From Acidaminobacter sp. (lineage in GTDB: Bacteria; Bacillota_A; Clostridia; Peptostreptococcales; Acidaminobacteraceae): a stretch of DNA of 13,176 bases. A program made the translations under genes and the position numbers. Positions 6,671 to 13,176 of this stretch are shown here, piece after piece. Every line of letters starts with the position of its first letter. Within the stretch, counting starts at the first letter, position 1. Location: positions 1 through 13,176 of the forward strand of contig WXFH01000272.1 in NCBI GenBank assembly GCA_009881125.1, read 5' to 3'. The notes under the pieces were generated by a model that was not told the DNA's origin, searched no databases, and was given only the letters and a program-made list of their open reading frames with translations.

Positions 6671-8497
6671 TTGAAAAAAGCTCAATCCAAAAAACCGACA
6701 AGTTTAAAAGAAAAATTTAAGAAGCCCATGGTACCTAAGGTGACCAAAGGCATTCTGATCGCATTATTCTTGATTCTCGCTTTAATACCGATCATCGTTC
6801 GCTTAAAGGTCGTTGATCTCACCGTCTTTGCAGAAAGTCCATGGGTCAGTGACGTAGACTATGATTTCTTCTCATATTATAAATCCCGCATTCTCTTTAT
6901 GATCAGTTCAGTCATACTTGGTGCTTTCATTTGGGATCGACTATCTTTGGGTAACCCACTTGAGAAAAAAACCCTTGATCTCTCCATTCTTATGTTTTCT
7001 GGTGCAGTCGTACTTTCAACCGTCTTCTCAGAGTACATAAGCCTGTCAGTCTGGGGTTTTAGGGGAAGGTATGAAGGCGCTCTCGTTTTATTGGCATATA
7101 TGTTGATATTGTTTGTGAGCTCTAAGTATACCTATGACGAAAAACAGCTGAAATTCCTCCTTAAAGGGCTCTACGTGTCCGTGGCGGTCATTGGAACCAT
7201 CGGCATATTTCAGTTTTTTAAAATGGATTTATTCAAATCCGAGATCGGAAAAAGCATCATAGTCCCCATGCAATACCTGAAATCCGGCGCCGAAATCACC
7301 ATCCGGATGGCCGAGACCCAAATTTACAGCACTCTTCAAAACTCTAACTATGTGGGGAGTTTTATCGCGCTGACGGCGCCGCTCCTCATAACGCTGGTAT
7401 TTTTCGTCCACGACTTGAAGCACAAGCTCCTGGTTATAGCGCTATTTGTACTTAGCATGGCAAATCTATTGGGATCAAGATCTAGAGCAGGTATAGTCGG
7501 TGTTTCTGTTGCTGCAATCTTGATGATCATTCTTTTCCGAAAAGAGCTGATCAAGCGCTGGAAGATCAGCCTTGTGGCACTGGTTATAACGGTTGGCCTG
7601 GTCACGGCCATGAATACGGCAACGGATGGGCAAATCTTCAATAGAATTAAGGCGACCATCGCAAGCCTTGCACCGGCGGAAAATCTCTACGGTGCCCAGC
7701 AAGCGACTTCTGAGGACAATGTCCTTAAGCTCGAACTTCAGGAGGAGCCTCTGTTCATTAAATATGAAAACGAGCAGCTTTATTTTACGGACGCACAGGA
7801 TCAAGTCATGGAAGCAGTTAAGGGCGAGACGGACTATACCCTGACTGACCCGCGCTTCAGTAATTTCAAATTTGATATTACCCTAGCAGATGAAGATATG
7901 CCGATGGTCACGGTGAAATACCTCAGTCTTAACCTCAGATATGTTTTTCTTGAGGACGAAGTCAGATATGTTAACCATGCGGATGTTGCGGTAAAGCTTA
8001 ATCCTATTGAGAAGTGGGGTTTTGAAGGTCGTGAACGTCTCGGTTCATCCCGCGGCTACATTTGGTCCAGAACCTTTCCTATGCTGAAGGACACGCTTTT
8101 GATTGGACATGGTCCGGATACCTACATGCTCTACTTCCCACAGGATGATTATATTGGAAAGCAGCTCGCCTACAGCACGACGGGTATGGTGACGGACAAG
8201 CCACACAACATGTACCTGCACACCGCTGTCAACACGGGTATCGTCTCATTGCTGGCACAACTGGTGATCTTTGGAGTATATATCCTTCAGAGTCTAAAGC
8301 TTTACATCAGAAATCCTTTTGAGGATTTTAGGGCTCAGCTGGGCGTGGGCATTTTCCTTGGTGTCGTGGGATATCTAGGCGCTGGGATGTTCAATGATGC
8401 TATAGTGTCTATTGCGCCGGTCTTCTGGGTGCTGCTCGGGATAGGGTTTAGCTTGAATCAAAGTTTGCTGGTTGAGCGAAAAGAAGCGCAGAGTTAA
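6671..8497 (+). CDS. O-antigen ligase/polymerase-like membrane protein; candidate S-layer glycan transferase
   Basis: This 608-residue polytopic membrane protein belongs to the Wzy_C/WaaL-like superfamily, whose members polymerise lipid-linked glycans or transfer them to lipid or protein acceptors outside the membrane. I chose TTG 6671 because AGGAGGG (6656-6662) lies 8 bases ahead and the product then begins with a basic tail (MKKAQSKKPTSLKEKFKK). About ten to twelve hydrophobic segments run from ~28 to ~595. Family signs are WGFRGRYEGA (128-137), GSRSRAG (268-274), LIGHGPDTY (477-485) and KPHNMYLHTAVNTG (510-523), where His512 or His517 fits the functionally important histidine of WaaL-type enzymes. 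A hydrophilic stretch at ~325-460 is unusually long for the loop before that motif. Its place between two SLH proteins suggests a protein O-glycosylation role like WsfB/WsaB of S-layer glycan loci. Polymerase or cell-wall polymer ligase are the alternatives. Confidence 0.8.
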   Translation: MKKAQSKKPTSLKEKFKKPMVPKVTKGILIALFLILALIPIIVRLKVVDLTVFAESPWVSDVDYDFFSYYKSRILFMISSVILGAFIWDRLSLGNPLEKKTLDLSILMFSGAVVLSTVFSEYISLSVWGFRGRYEGALVLLAYMLILFVSSKYTYDEKQLKFLLKGLYVSVAVIGTIGIFQFFKMDLFKSEIGKSIIVPMQYLKSGAEITIRMAETQIYSTLQNSNYVGSFIALTAPLLITLVFFVHDLKHKLLVIALFVLSMANLLGSRSRAGIVGVSVAAILMIILFRKELIKRWKISLVALVITVGLVTAMNTATDGQIFNRIKATIASLAPAENLYGAQQATSEDNVLKLELQEEPLFIKYENEQLYFTDAQDQVMEAVKGETDYTLTDPRFSNFKFDITLADEDMPMVTVKYLSLNLRYVFLEDEVRYVNHADVAVKLNPIEKWGFEGRERLGSSRGYIWSRTFPMLKDTLLIGHGPDTYMLYFPQDDYIGKQLAYSTTGMVTDKPHNMYLHTAVNTGIVSLLAQLVIFGVYILQSLKLYIRNPFEDFRAQLGVGIFLGVVGYLGAGMFNDAIVSIAPVFWVLLGIGFSLNQSLLVERKEAQS

Positions 8498-8560
8498 GGT
8501 TGGACAAAGCAAAATTTTAAGGTGTGGCGGCTGGATGGGTGACCATCGGCTAAAACCTCT
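8498..8560 (+). other. Spacer after the ligase-like gene with a small GUGA-loop hairpin
   Basis: GATGG (8534-8538) and CCATC (8543-8547) close on a GTGA tetraloop (GNRA type). The stem is only 5 bp and is followed loosely by CTCTTTGTTT. This may be a weak terminator of the ligase-like gene or nothing. There is no open frame of note in this stretch. Confidence 0.25.
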
Positions 8561-8590
8561 TTGTTTAAAGGTTAACAAACGTGGTATTAA
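8561..8590 (+). promoter_or_regulatory. Candidate extended -10 promoter for SLH gene 2
   Basis: TGG followed by TATTAA (8582-8590) forms an extended -10 element, with TTGTTT (8561-8566) as a poor -35 box 18 bases upstream. Transcription from here would start near 8597 and give a leader of about 130 bases before ATG 8727. That leader would contain the 14-bp inverted repeat at 8624-8675. No better promoter is visible closer to the gene, because the AT-rich sequence at 8697-8709 sits too near the ribosome binding site. Confidence 0.35.
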
Positions 8591-8623
8591 TGACTGTAGA
8601 AGGTAATTTCATACGACATTCAA

Positions 8624-8675
8624 ATTAGACGCAAAAAGACGAAGCGGAACCAACCTTCTGATTTTTGCGTCTAAT
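8624..8675. repeat. 14-bp perfect inverted repeat upstream of SLH gene 2
   Basis: ATTAGACGCAAAAA (8624-8637) and TTTTTGCGTCTAAT (8662-8675) are exact reverse complements, separated by 24 bases. Within the loop GAAG (8641-8644) can pair with CTTC (8655-8658), so the RNA could form a long interrupted hairpin. The T run is inside the stem and no U tract follows it, so it is not a standard terminator. It may stabilise or regulate the SLH mRNA leader, act as a protein-binding site, or be the scar of a small mobile element. Confidence 0.7.
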
Positions 8676-8726
8676 ACTTTGCAATGGACGTAAACTTTGT
8701 TTAGTTTAACCCAAGGAGGGTCTGAT

Positions 8727-11495
8727 ATGAAACGCCTAATGTCAATCTTATTAGCACTTATTATGGCAATCGGGATTATACCTGCCGGTTATGCTGCGGA
8801 ACTGACCGCCGGCGAGACGCTTCGGTCATTGGGACTGATCGTCGGGTATGAGGACGGCGACCTCGCAGAAAACCAATACCTGACGCGCACGGAAATGATG
8901 GTCATCCTGGCGAGGATGCTCGGCGAGTATGACGAAGCTTTCCGCTGGACCCGTCAATCCACCTTTTCCGACCGCAACAACCACTGGGGCGAGCGGTATG
9001 TTGCCTATGCCCAGTACAGGGGGTGGACTGTCGGTATTGGTGACAACAAGTTTGGATATGAGCAAAAGCACACTGTCCAGGAAGCCAGCGTCTTTATGCT
9101 GAAAGCCTTGGGCTATACGGCACCGGCTGATTTCACCTGGGATACTGCGTTCTCCAAAGCGAAGTCACTTGGCCTGTTTGACGAGTTGTCTCTGAGAGAG
9201 ACCAGCAACATCTACCGTGGTGAACTTTTCCAAGTCATGCTGAATACACTGCTGACAGATATGAAAGGCCAGAATATGATGCTTGGCCAGAAACTGGACG
9301 TTTTGACACCGGACATGATCCCATTTGAAGTGGAATCTGTTTCTTCTGATAATCTTAATGAAATCGAAGTCGTTTTTTCCAAGGATGTGGATGAAGACAC
9401 ACTGTCCAGCTCCGACTTTAGCATATCTGGACGAACTGCGACGCCTGAGCTTCAGTCAGATGGTGTCACTGTTATTCTCACCCTGTCAAACGTCTTGTCT
9501 AATGACACGCGTTACAGCTTGACCATCAGCGGCATCCGTTCTGAGGATGGCACTTCTTTGGCGCGCGTCACAAAAACCTTTACGACGGATGACGATATTG
9601 ATCCTAAAGTGGAGGACGTCAGGCTTTTAGGGCCTGCTTACGTGGAGATCACGTTCTCTGAGCCAATAAAGACTGCCGGAACTGTTCAGGTTTACGACGG
9701 CAGGACGTCTTATACAGCTGCAGCTTCCTTTGCAGAGCTTGGCAGTGAAACTATTGTGGTGCGGCTCAGCAAAGCATTATTGAATAATGACACTTATGAG
9801 TTCAGGATCAGAAACTTTAGGGACTATGCAGGGAACTACAGTGAAGATCACGAAGAGGATCTCACCTTTAAGGCGTCGGCTTCTGACCCGACCGCTAAGA
9901 TTTTGAAAGCCACACAGACTTACGTGCACGTTGAGTTTAGCAAGCTGGTCAGCGGAATCACTAAGGAGCACTTCTATCATACTTCGACCGCAAAAGTGGC
10001 GCTTGGAGTATACTCTAATGCAGCCATGACGACTGCTGTTTCCACGACGACAAAAGTCGATGAAGTCTATGTGAAGTTTGCAGACGCCTCTGGTGGAACT
10101 ATAGTGGGTAATCCGCTGCCATCCGGGACTGCGACGATTTATATCAAGGAGCTTGGCGCTTCAAATGCCAAGATTGTGGATGAGTACGGCAACTATTATC
10201 TTGGCGGCAGTTATTCCGTCTCTGTTACGGCAGATACAACGAAGCCGACTGTGACGAAGTTATCTGTGTCCTCGTCCAGTTCAACCTCTACTAAATTGGC
10301 AATTGAATTTAGCGAAAGTGTTAAATTTAGCGGTACAAATATTGAAGTCCGCAATACGGATGATTCGGTCATTACAGGGCTGTCTGTTGCAGTTACCGGT
10401 TCTGGCAATGTCTATACCGCAAACTTGACCGGGGTCAACTTGACGGGCAGATCCATCAAGGTATTGATCAAGAACGTTGAAGACCTGGCGATTGTGCCTA
10501 ATGTATTGACTTCATACAGCAAGACACTTTCTGTGGCGGATTCTACGGCGCCAACGGTGACTAAGGTCACGCAGGATACAGGCAAACAGGAACTCTATGT
10601 GACCTTCAGTGAGCCTGTGACGTCTGCGACAGCACTTGAGGAAGACAACTATATGATTCTTTCAGGCACTACGACAGACCGTCTCAACAACAATCCTGTG
10701 TTTATCACAGGGGAGACCGTCGTTAAGTTAACCTTGACGGATGCAGAGTTCACGCTTTCTCAAAGATCCGGCGCGGATCTCAGGATTTCCGGGATCAAGG
10801 ATTACGGCGGCAATACCATGAGCACCTACACGATTGAATTCAACGATATTGAAGATTTGTTGGGTCCTGCACCTCAACTAGAAAAAGTTGAAGCTGTAAG
10901 TCTCAGAACTATTAGAGTGACTTTTGATCAGTTACTTGAAGTGGTGGATATTGATGCTTTTACTATTATGTTTGGCACAACTGAGCGTAAGCCTATTGAC
11001 CTTCAGGAATCTACAAGTGGAGGAGATACAGTCATCATTCTGACTTCGCCTGTTGATTTGCCTTATGACGCCTCTGGGTTAAAATTGAAGATTGATACCA
11101 GCGACTCTAACCCACTGGAGAATGGAGACGGGCAGATGGTCTCCGATATAACCAAAGATATTGAGGACAGAATTACTCCAACTCTTGCTATGGATAGTGA
11201 TGGGAAATATATGGTTACTATTGCAGATAGTCAAACTTCTGGAAGTGTAATCTCAATGGTTTTCACAGAAAGTATTTTGGAAGGTTCTGTTAAGACTAAT
11301 ACTTTTAGCATAATTCCACCGGAAGGGAACCCTCCAATAGTCGTAACAGCAGTGGGAACAAATGGCAGTATTGTAAATATCACAATTAGTTCAGAACTTC
11401 CAATAATTCCTGAAATCAAACAGAACTCAGATATACTTGACGCTAACAATAACCCATATACAATCCCGGTTACCATAACTCCTATTCTTAAATAA
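8727..11495 (+). CDS. SLH-domain surface protein 2 with Ig-like repeats
   Basis: This 922-residue secreted protein is a paralogue of the one at 3729. ATG 8727 follows AAGGAGG (8713-8719) by 7 bases. The signal peptide MKRLMSILLALIMAIGIIPA ends near GYAA (21-24). Three SLH repeats occupy ~28-190: YLTRTEMMVILARMLG (51-66), NNHWGERYVAYAQYRGW (84-100) and YRGELFQVMLNTL (163-175). They match the other protein position for position with no gap (about 59% identity over 190 residues by hand count). Ig-like units follow, marked by VVFSKDV (215-221), ITFSEPI (308-314), VEFSKLV (402-408), IEFSESV (526-532), VTFSEPV (625-631), VTFDQLL (731-737) and VFTESI (845-850). It is rich in Ser and Thr, notably SVSSSSSTSTK (513-523), a possible O-glycan site by analogy only. 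From about 10860 the DNA becomes clearly AT-richer than the 5' end. Confidence 0.92.
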   Translation: MKRLMSILLALIMAIGIIPAGYAAELTAGETLRSLGLIVGYEDGDLAENQYLTRTEMMVILARMLGEYDEAFRWTRQSTFSDRNNHWGERYVAYAQYRGWTVGIGDNKFGYEQKHTVQEASVFMLKALGYTAPADFTWDTAFSKAKSLGLFDELSLRETSNIYRGELFQVMLNTLLTDMKGQNMMLGQKLDVLTPDMIPFEVESVSSDNLNEIEVVFSKDVDEDTLSSSDFSISGRTATPELQSDGVTVILTLSNVLSNDTRYSLTISGIRSEDGTSLARVTKTFTTDDDIDPKVEDVRLLGPAYVEITFSEPIKTAGTVQVYDGRTSYTAAASFAELGSETIVVRLSKALLNNDTYEFRIRNFRDYAGNYSEDHEEDLTFKASASDPTAKILKATQTYVHVEFSKLVSGITKEHFYHTSTAKVALGVYSNAAMTTAVSTTTKVDEVYVKFADASGGTIVGNPLPSGTATIYIKELGASNAKIVDEYGNYYLGGSYSVSVTADTTKPTVTKLSVSSSSSTSTKLAIEFSESVKFSGTNIEVRNTDDSVITGLSVAVTGSGNVYTANLTGVNLTGRSIKVLIKNVEDLAIVPNVLTSYSKTLSVADSTAPTVTKVTQDTGKQELYVTFSEPVTSATALEEDNYMILSGTTTDRLNNNPVFITGETVVKLTLTDAEFTLSQRSGADLRISGIKDYGGNTMSTYTIEFNDIEDLLGPAPQLEKVEAVSLRTIRVTFDQLLEVVDIDAFTIMFGTTERKPIDLQESTSGGDTVIILTSPVDLPYDASGLKLKIDTSDSNPLENGDGQMVSDITKDIEDRITPTLAMDSDGKYMVTIADSQTSGSVISMVFTESILEGSVKTNTFSIIPPEGNPPIVVTAVGTNGSIVNITISSELPIIPEIKQNSDILDANNNPYTIPVTITPILK

Positions 11496-11513
11496 AGCAT
11501 ATTCAGTCTATGA

Positions 11514-11546
11514 AAAAGCCCCGGCACTGTTTTTGCCGGGGCTTTT
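11514..11546. terminator. Bidirectional terminator between SLH gene 2 and the AlbA_2 gene
   Basis: AAAAGCCCCGGCA (11514-11526) and TGCCGGGGCTTTT (11534-11546) form a perfect 13-bp stem with a 7-base loop. A tracts on one side and T tracts on the other let it end transcripts from both strands. It lies 18 bases after the SLH gene 2 stop and 79 bases beyond the end of the convergent gene, which suits a shared terminator. Confidence 0.93.
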
Positions 11547-11624
11547 CAACTAACAGCATTAAATTTACTGCATTTCTTTACCGCATATATTAGCATCCCA
11601 ATAGATTATTTGGTGTTTGTTGGC

Positions 11625-12950
11625 TTATGGCAATTCATAATATTTGTTTTTGCCACGGCCTTCACGGACGATTAGCCCGCGTTCGACCATTTCACGTGCT
11701 ATAGTATACGTTCGGGTTCTCTTTAAGTTTAATAGAGTCAGCATATCTTCTTCCGAGATCGTCTCATTCTGAACCAAATAATCTAGAACTGCTTTCATCT
11801 GAGGTGTTAGCTGGTTCATAGAAGTTGTCAATTTTTCATGATTTTTTGTTGTACTTTGTCCGTGAAATTTACGATGATAATTATAATTTGGTAATGTTAT
11901 GCGGAAGGTGTTATCTGAAACAACTATTTCTGGAAGGCAGTCCTTGTCTCGATAGAGTTCAAAAATTCTGCGTATACCCGTGCCATAAGCCTCGATATGC
12001 TTAAGCCTGAAGAAGGCTTGCGCTAACTTCGCATTTCTTGGCTGTGAAATTCCGTTAATGATATCGTTAGCGGTCAGTCCTGGTAATAAGCCTCCAAGAT
12101 TAATAAACTCCATTCGTTCACTGTTGATATTTATGATAATACTGCCGCTGAAACTATAGTCCCTATGCACTAATGCGTTTAATAAGGCTTCCCGAATAGC
12201 TTCGGGAGGATAATCTTGATAATCGTATCGATCCAGCTCGCGGATTTCTGAAGCGGTACGGTTATTAAGCAGCAGGTATTCATAGGTATCATGCAATTGC
12301 TTAAACACTGAGCCTCCAAATTCTCGACGATCAATAAATACTGTATTAGCCGAATCGTCGAATACCGCAACTTTCACAGTATGTTCGCATTGATCAGATA
12401 AGAGTTGAGCCAGGTTTGTGAACAGTTTCATTTCAGCGTCCCAGATTCCAAGTGAAATATACTTTTCTTTGGAGAATTCGATGTTTCTTTTTTTGAATTC
12501 AATTTTTGCTGTGGAGAAAGACAGATCTTGAAGAATGCTTCGGTGTGATTCAAATGAATCACCATCGGCATTCTTAATGAGCTGACGAATCAGTTCCCAA
12601 GATGCTTGAACAGAGGAAGTACCTTGACGTATATAGACACCGGGCGGCTTCATGCCTTTATTTTTTAAATAATAGGGCTTGGCAGAACCTTCAGATATGC
12701 TGACTTTAATGATATTGTTGATTAAAAGCTCATATTTGATAAACATAGTTATATCGGGAAGAATTGCATCACGAATGATATTGGTTAATCGTGTATATGC
12801 GTCATCAACGTCTTGAAGGCCGACTTCTGTTCCGTGATCATCAATGCCAACGTAAATGATGCCACCGTTTAGATTGGCAAACGCGACGACTTCTCTGCTA
12901 ATGTCCTCATTGACAAATAGCTTGAATTCTATGGATTCATTCTTGACCAT
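11625..12950 (-). CDS. Schlafen/AlbA_2-type ATP-binding winged-helix regulator (COG2865-like)
   Basis: This 441-residue cytoplasmic protein starts at ATG 12950, chosen because GAGGTG (12965-12960) lies 9 bases upstream. The frame is open to 13010, but that start would fall inside the promoter. Residues ~4-125 form an AlbA_2/Schlafen-like domain with ESIEFK (5-10) and VVAFANLNGGIIYVGIDD (21-38). Residues ~245-350 carry the GHKL-like ATPase signature: EAIREALLNALVHRDYS (250-266, N-box Asn258), NLGGLLPG (284-291) and IEAYGTGIRRI (319-329). Residues ~384-441 look like a winged helix (TPQMKAVLDYL, then VERGLIVREGRGKNKYYEL). Proteins of this layout are annotated as putative transcriptional regulators, and their substrate is unknown. 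It faces away from the SLH genes and has no obvious link to them. The palindromic boxes in its promoter suggest control, perhaps by itself. Confidence 0.9.
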   Translation of the reverse strand: MVKNESIEFKLFVNEDISREVVAFANLNGGIIYVGIDDHGTEVGLQDVDDAYTRLTNIIRDAILPDITMFIKYELLINNIIKVSISEGSAKPYYLKNKGMKPPGVYIRQGTSSVQASWELIRQLIKNADGDSFESHRSILQDLSFSTAKIEFKKRNIEFSKEKYISLGIWDAEMKLFTNLAQLLSDQCEHTVKVAVFDDSANTVFIDRREFGGSVFKQLHDTYEYLLLNNRTASEIRELDRYDYQDYPPEAIREALLNALVHRDYSFSGSIIININSERMEFINLGGLLPGLTANDIINGISQPRNAKLAQAFFRLKHIEAYGTGIRRIFELYRDKDCLPEIVVSDNTFRITLPNYNYHRKFHGQSTTKNHEKLTTSMNQLTPQMKAVLDYLVQNETISEEDMLTLLNLKRTRTYTIAREMVERGLIVREGRGKNKYYELP

Positions 12951-12990
12951 GTTGTGATTCACCTCACACTGATTAACTTGGGCTAAGTTC

Positions 12991-13019
12991 ATTTTATCAT
13001 GAATATTCACTGAATAAAA
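12991..13019 (-). promoter_or_regulatory. Extended -10 promoter of the AlbA_2 gene
   Basis: On the minus strand TGA then TAAAAT (12999-12991) is an extended -10 element (TGn plus a 5/6 match to TATAAT). The -35 position, 17 bases further up, reads TTTTAT (13019-13014), a poor match, as is common with extended -10 promoters. Transcription would start near 12984, about 34 bases before ATG 12950. One palindromic box (13001-13008) lies in the spacer. Confidence 0.55.
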
Positions 13020-13048
13020 GTGAATATTCGGTTTTTCAGTGAATGTTC
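13001..13048. promoter_or_regulatory. Array of three palindromic GAATRTTC boxes, likely operators
   Basis: GAATATTC at 13001-13008, GAATATTC at 13022-13029 and GAATGTTC at 13041-13048 start 21 and 19 bases apart, about two DNA turns. Two of the boxes are perfect 8-bp palindromes and the third differs by one base. Flanks are partly shared (a T or GT before the box, and CA after boxes 1 and 3). The first box lies between the -10 and -35 of the minus-strand promoter and the other two extend upstream of it. This geometry suits cooperative binding of a dimeric regulator, plausibly the winged-helix product of the same gene. Confidence 0.6.
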
Positions 13049-13176
13049 AGATGGAAAGAAGGATGACGGTATCAATTGGCTGACAATCTGTGACCCAAGG
13101 TTCATCTGGTTTGTTAACATAATGCGGAAGGAAAACGGTGTCTGCGGCTGTTGACCTATTGACCCCGCCTTCTGCT
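13047..13176 (-). other. Open frame running off the right edge, unknown and possibly not coding
   Basis: On the minus strand, reading from the right edge, 42 codons are open before a TGA at 13049-13047. The frame includes AADTVFLPHYVNKPDEPWVTD. The KPDEPWVTD part faintly recalls the start of IS3-type integrase domains (RPNxxWVTD), but nothing after it agrees, so I do not call a transposase. The stop overlaps the third palindromic box. It could be the tail of a gene lying mostly outside the window, or chance. Confidence 0.2.

Noticed and set aside
8517..8680. Possible c-di-GMP or other riboswitch in the leader of SLH gene 2
   Set aside because: A GACGCAAA-like string and a CGGCTAAAACC-like string recall pieces of the GEMM motif. 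They are in the wrong order and spacing, and the conserved stems cannot be drawn, so no riboswitch is claimed.
12951..13010. Longer N-terminus of the AlbA_2 protein starting at ATG 13010
   Set aside because: It would start inside the palindrome array and the -10 region. The family's conserved E-S-x-E-x-K segment begins right after ATG 12950, which has its own GAGGTG.
13001..13048. Short CRISPR-like array
   Set aside because: The repeated unit is only 8-10 bases with ~11-13 base gaps and just three copies. This fits operators, not CRISPR repeats and spacers.

Overview
The window looks like chromosomal DNA of a low-to-middle GC Gram-positive bacterium of the Clostridia/Bacillota type. The signs are strong AGGAGG-type ribosome binding sites, two large surface proteins anchored by S-layer homology (SLH) repeats, Rho-independent terminators with U tracts, and mixed AT-rich and GC-richer genes. 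The genus cannot be named from sequence reading alone.

Layout, left to right. Positions 1-180 hold a broken IS66-family transposase remnant on the minus strand. It is followed by a very short open frame of doubtful status and a strong plus-strand terminator (295-337). Next come two plus-strand polysaccharide genes: a Wzz/chain-length-determinant type membrane protein (582-1640) and a membrane-anchored UDP-GlcNAc 4,6-dehydratase of the FlaA1/CapD/PglF/WbpM type (1709-3559). Then there is a block of three plus-strand genes: SLH protein 1 (3729-6512, with its own promoter and a 16-bp terminator), a polytopic O-antigen ligase/polymerase-like protein (6671-8497), and SLH protein 2 (8727-11495, ended by a terminator that can work in both directions). 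The right end carries a convergent minus-strand gene (11625-12950) for a Schlafen/AlbA_2-type ATP-binding winged-helix regulator. Its promoter region contains three spaced palindromic boxes. The last ~130 bases hold only an open frame of unknown meaning.

How the genes may work together (inference): the dehydratase would supply UDP-4-keto-6-deoxy-GlcNAc for deoxy-amino sugars, Wzz would set polymer length, and the O-antigen-ligase-like protein would polymerise the glycan or transfer it to an acceptor outside the membrane. Because that enzyme sits directly between two paralogous secreted SLH proteins, they are natural candidate acceptors, as in known S-layer O-glycosylation loci. The alternative is that the glycan is a secondary cell-wall polymer to which the SLH domains bind.

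The two SLH proteins are old paralogues. They align without a gap over the first 190 residues (about 59% identical by hand count). Beyond that they diverge into runs of Ig-like repeats, and the DNA falls from roughly 50-57% GC at the 5' ends to about 25-37% at the 3' ends. I see nothing that is clearly an undescribed system. The most unusual signals are the SLH/ligase/SLH arrangement, the large extracytoplasmic insertion in the ligase, the 14-bp inverted repeat ahead of SLH protein 2, and the triple-palindrome array in front of the AlbA_2 gene.
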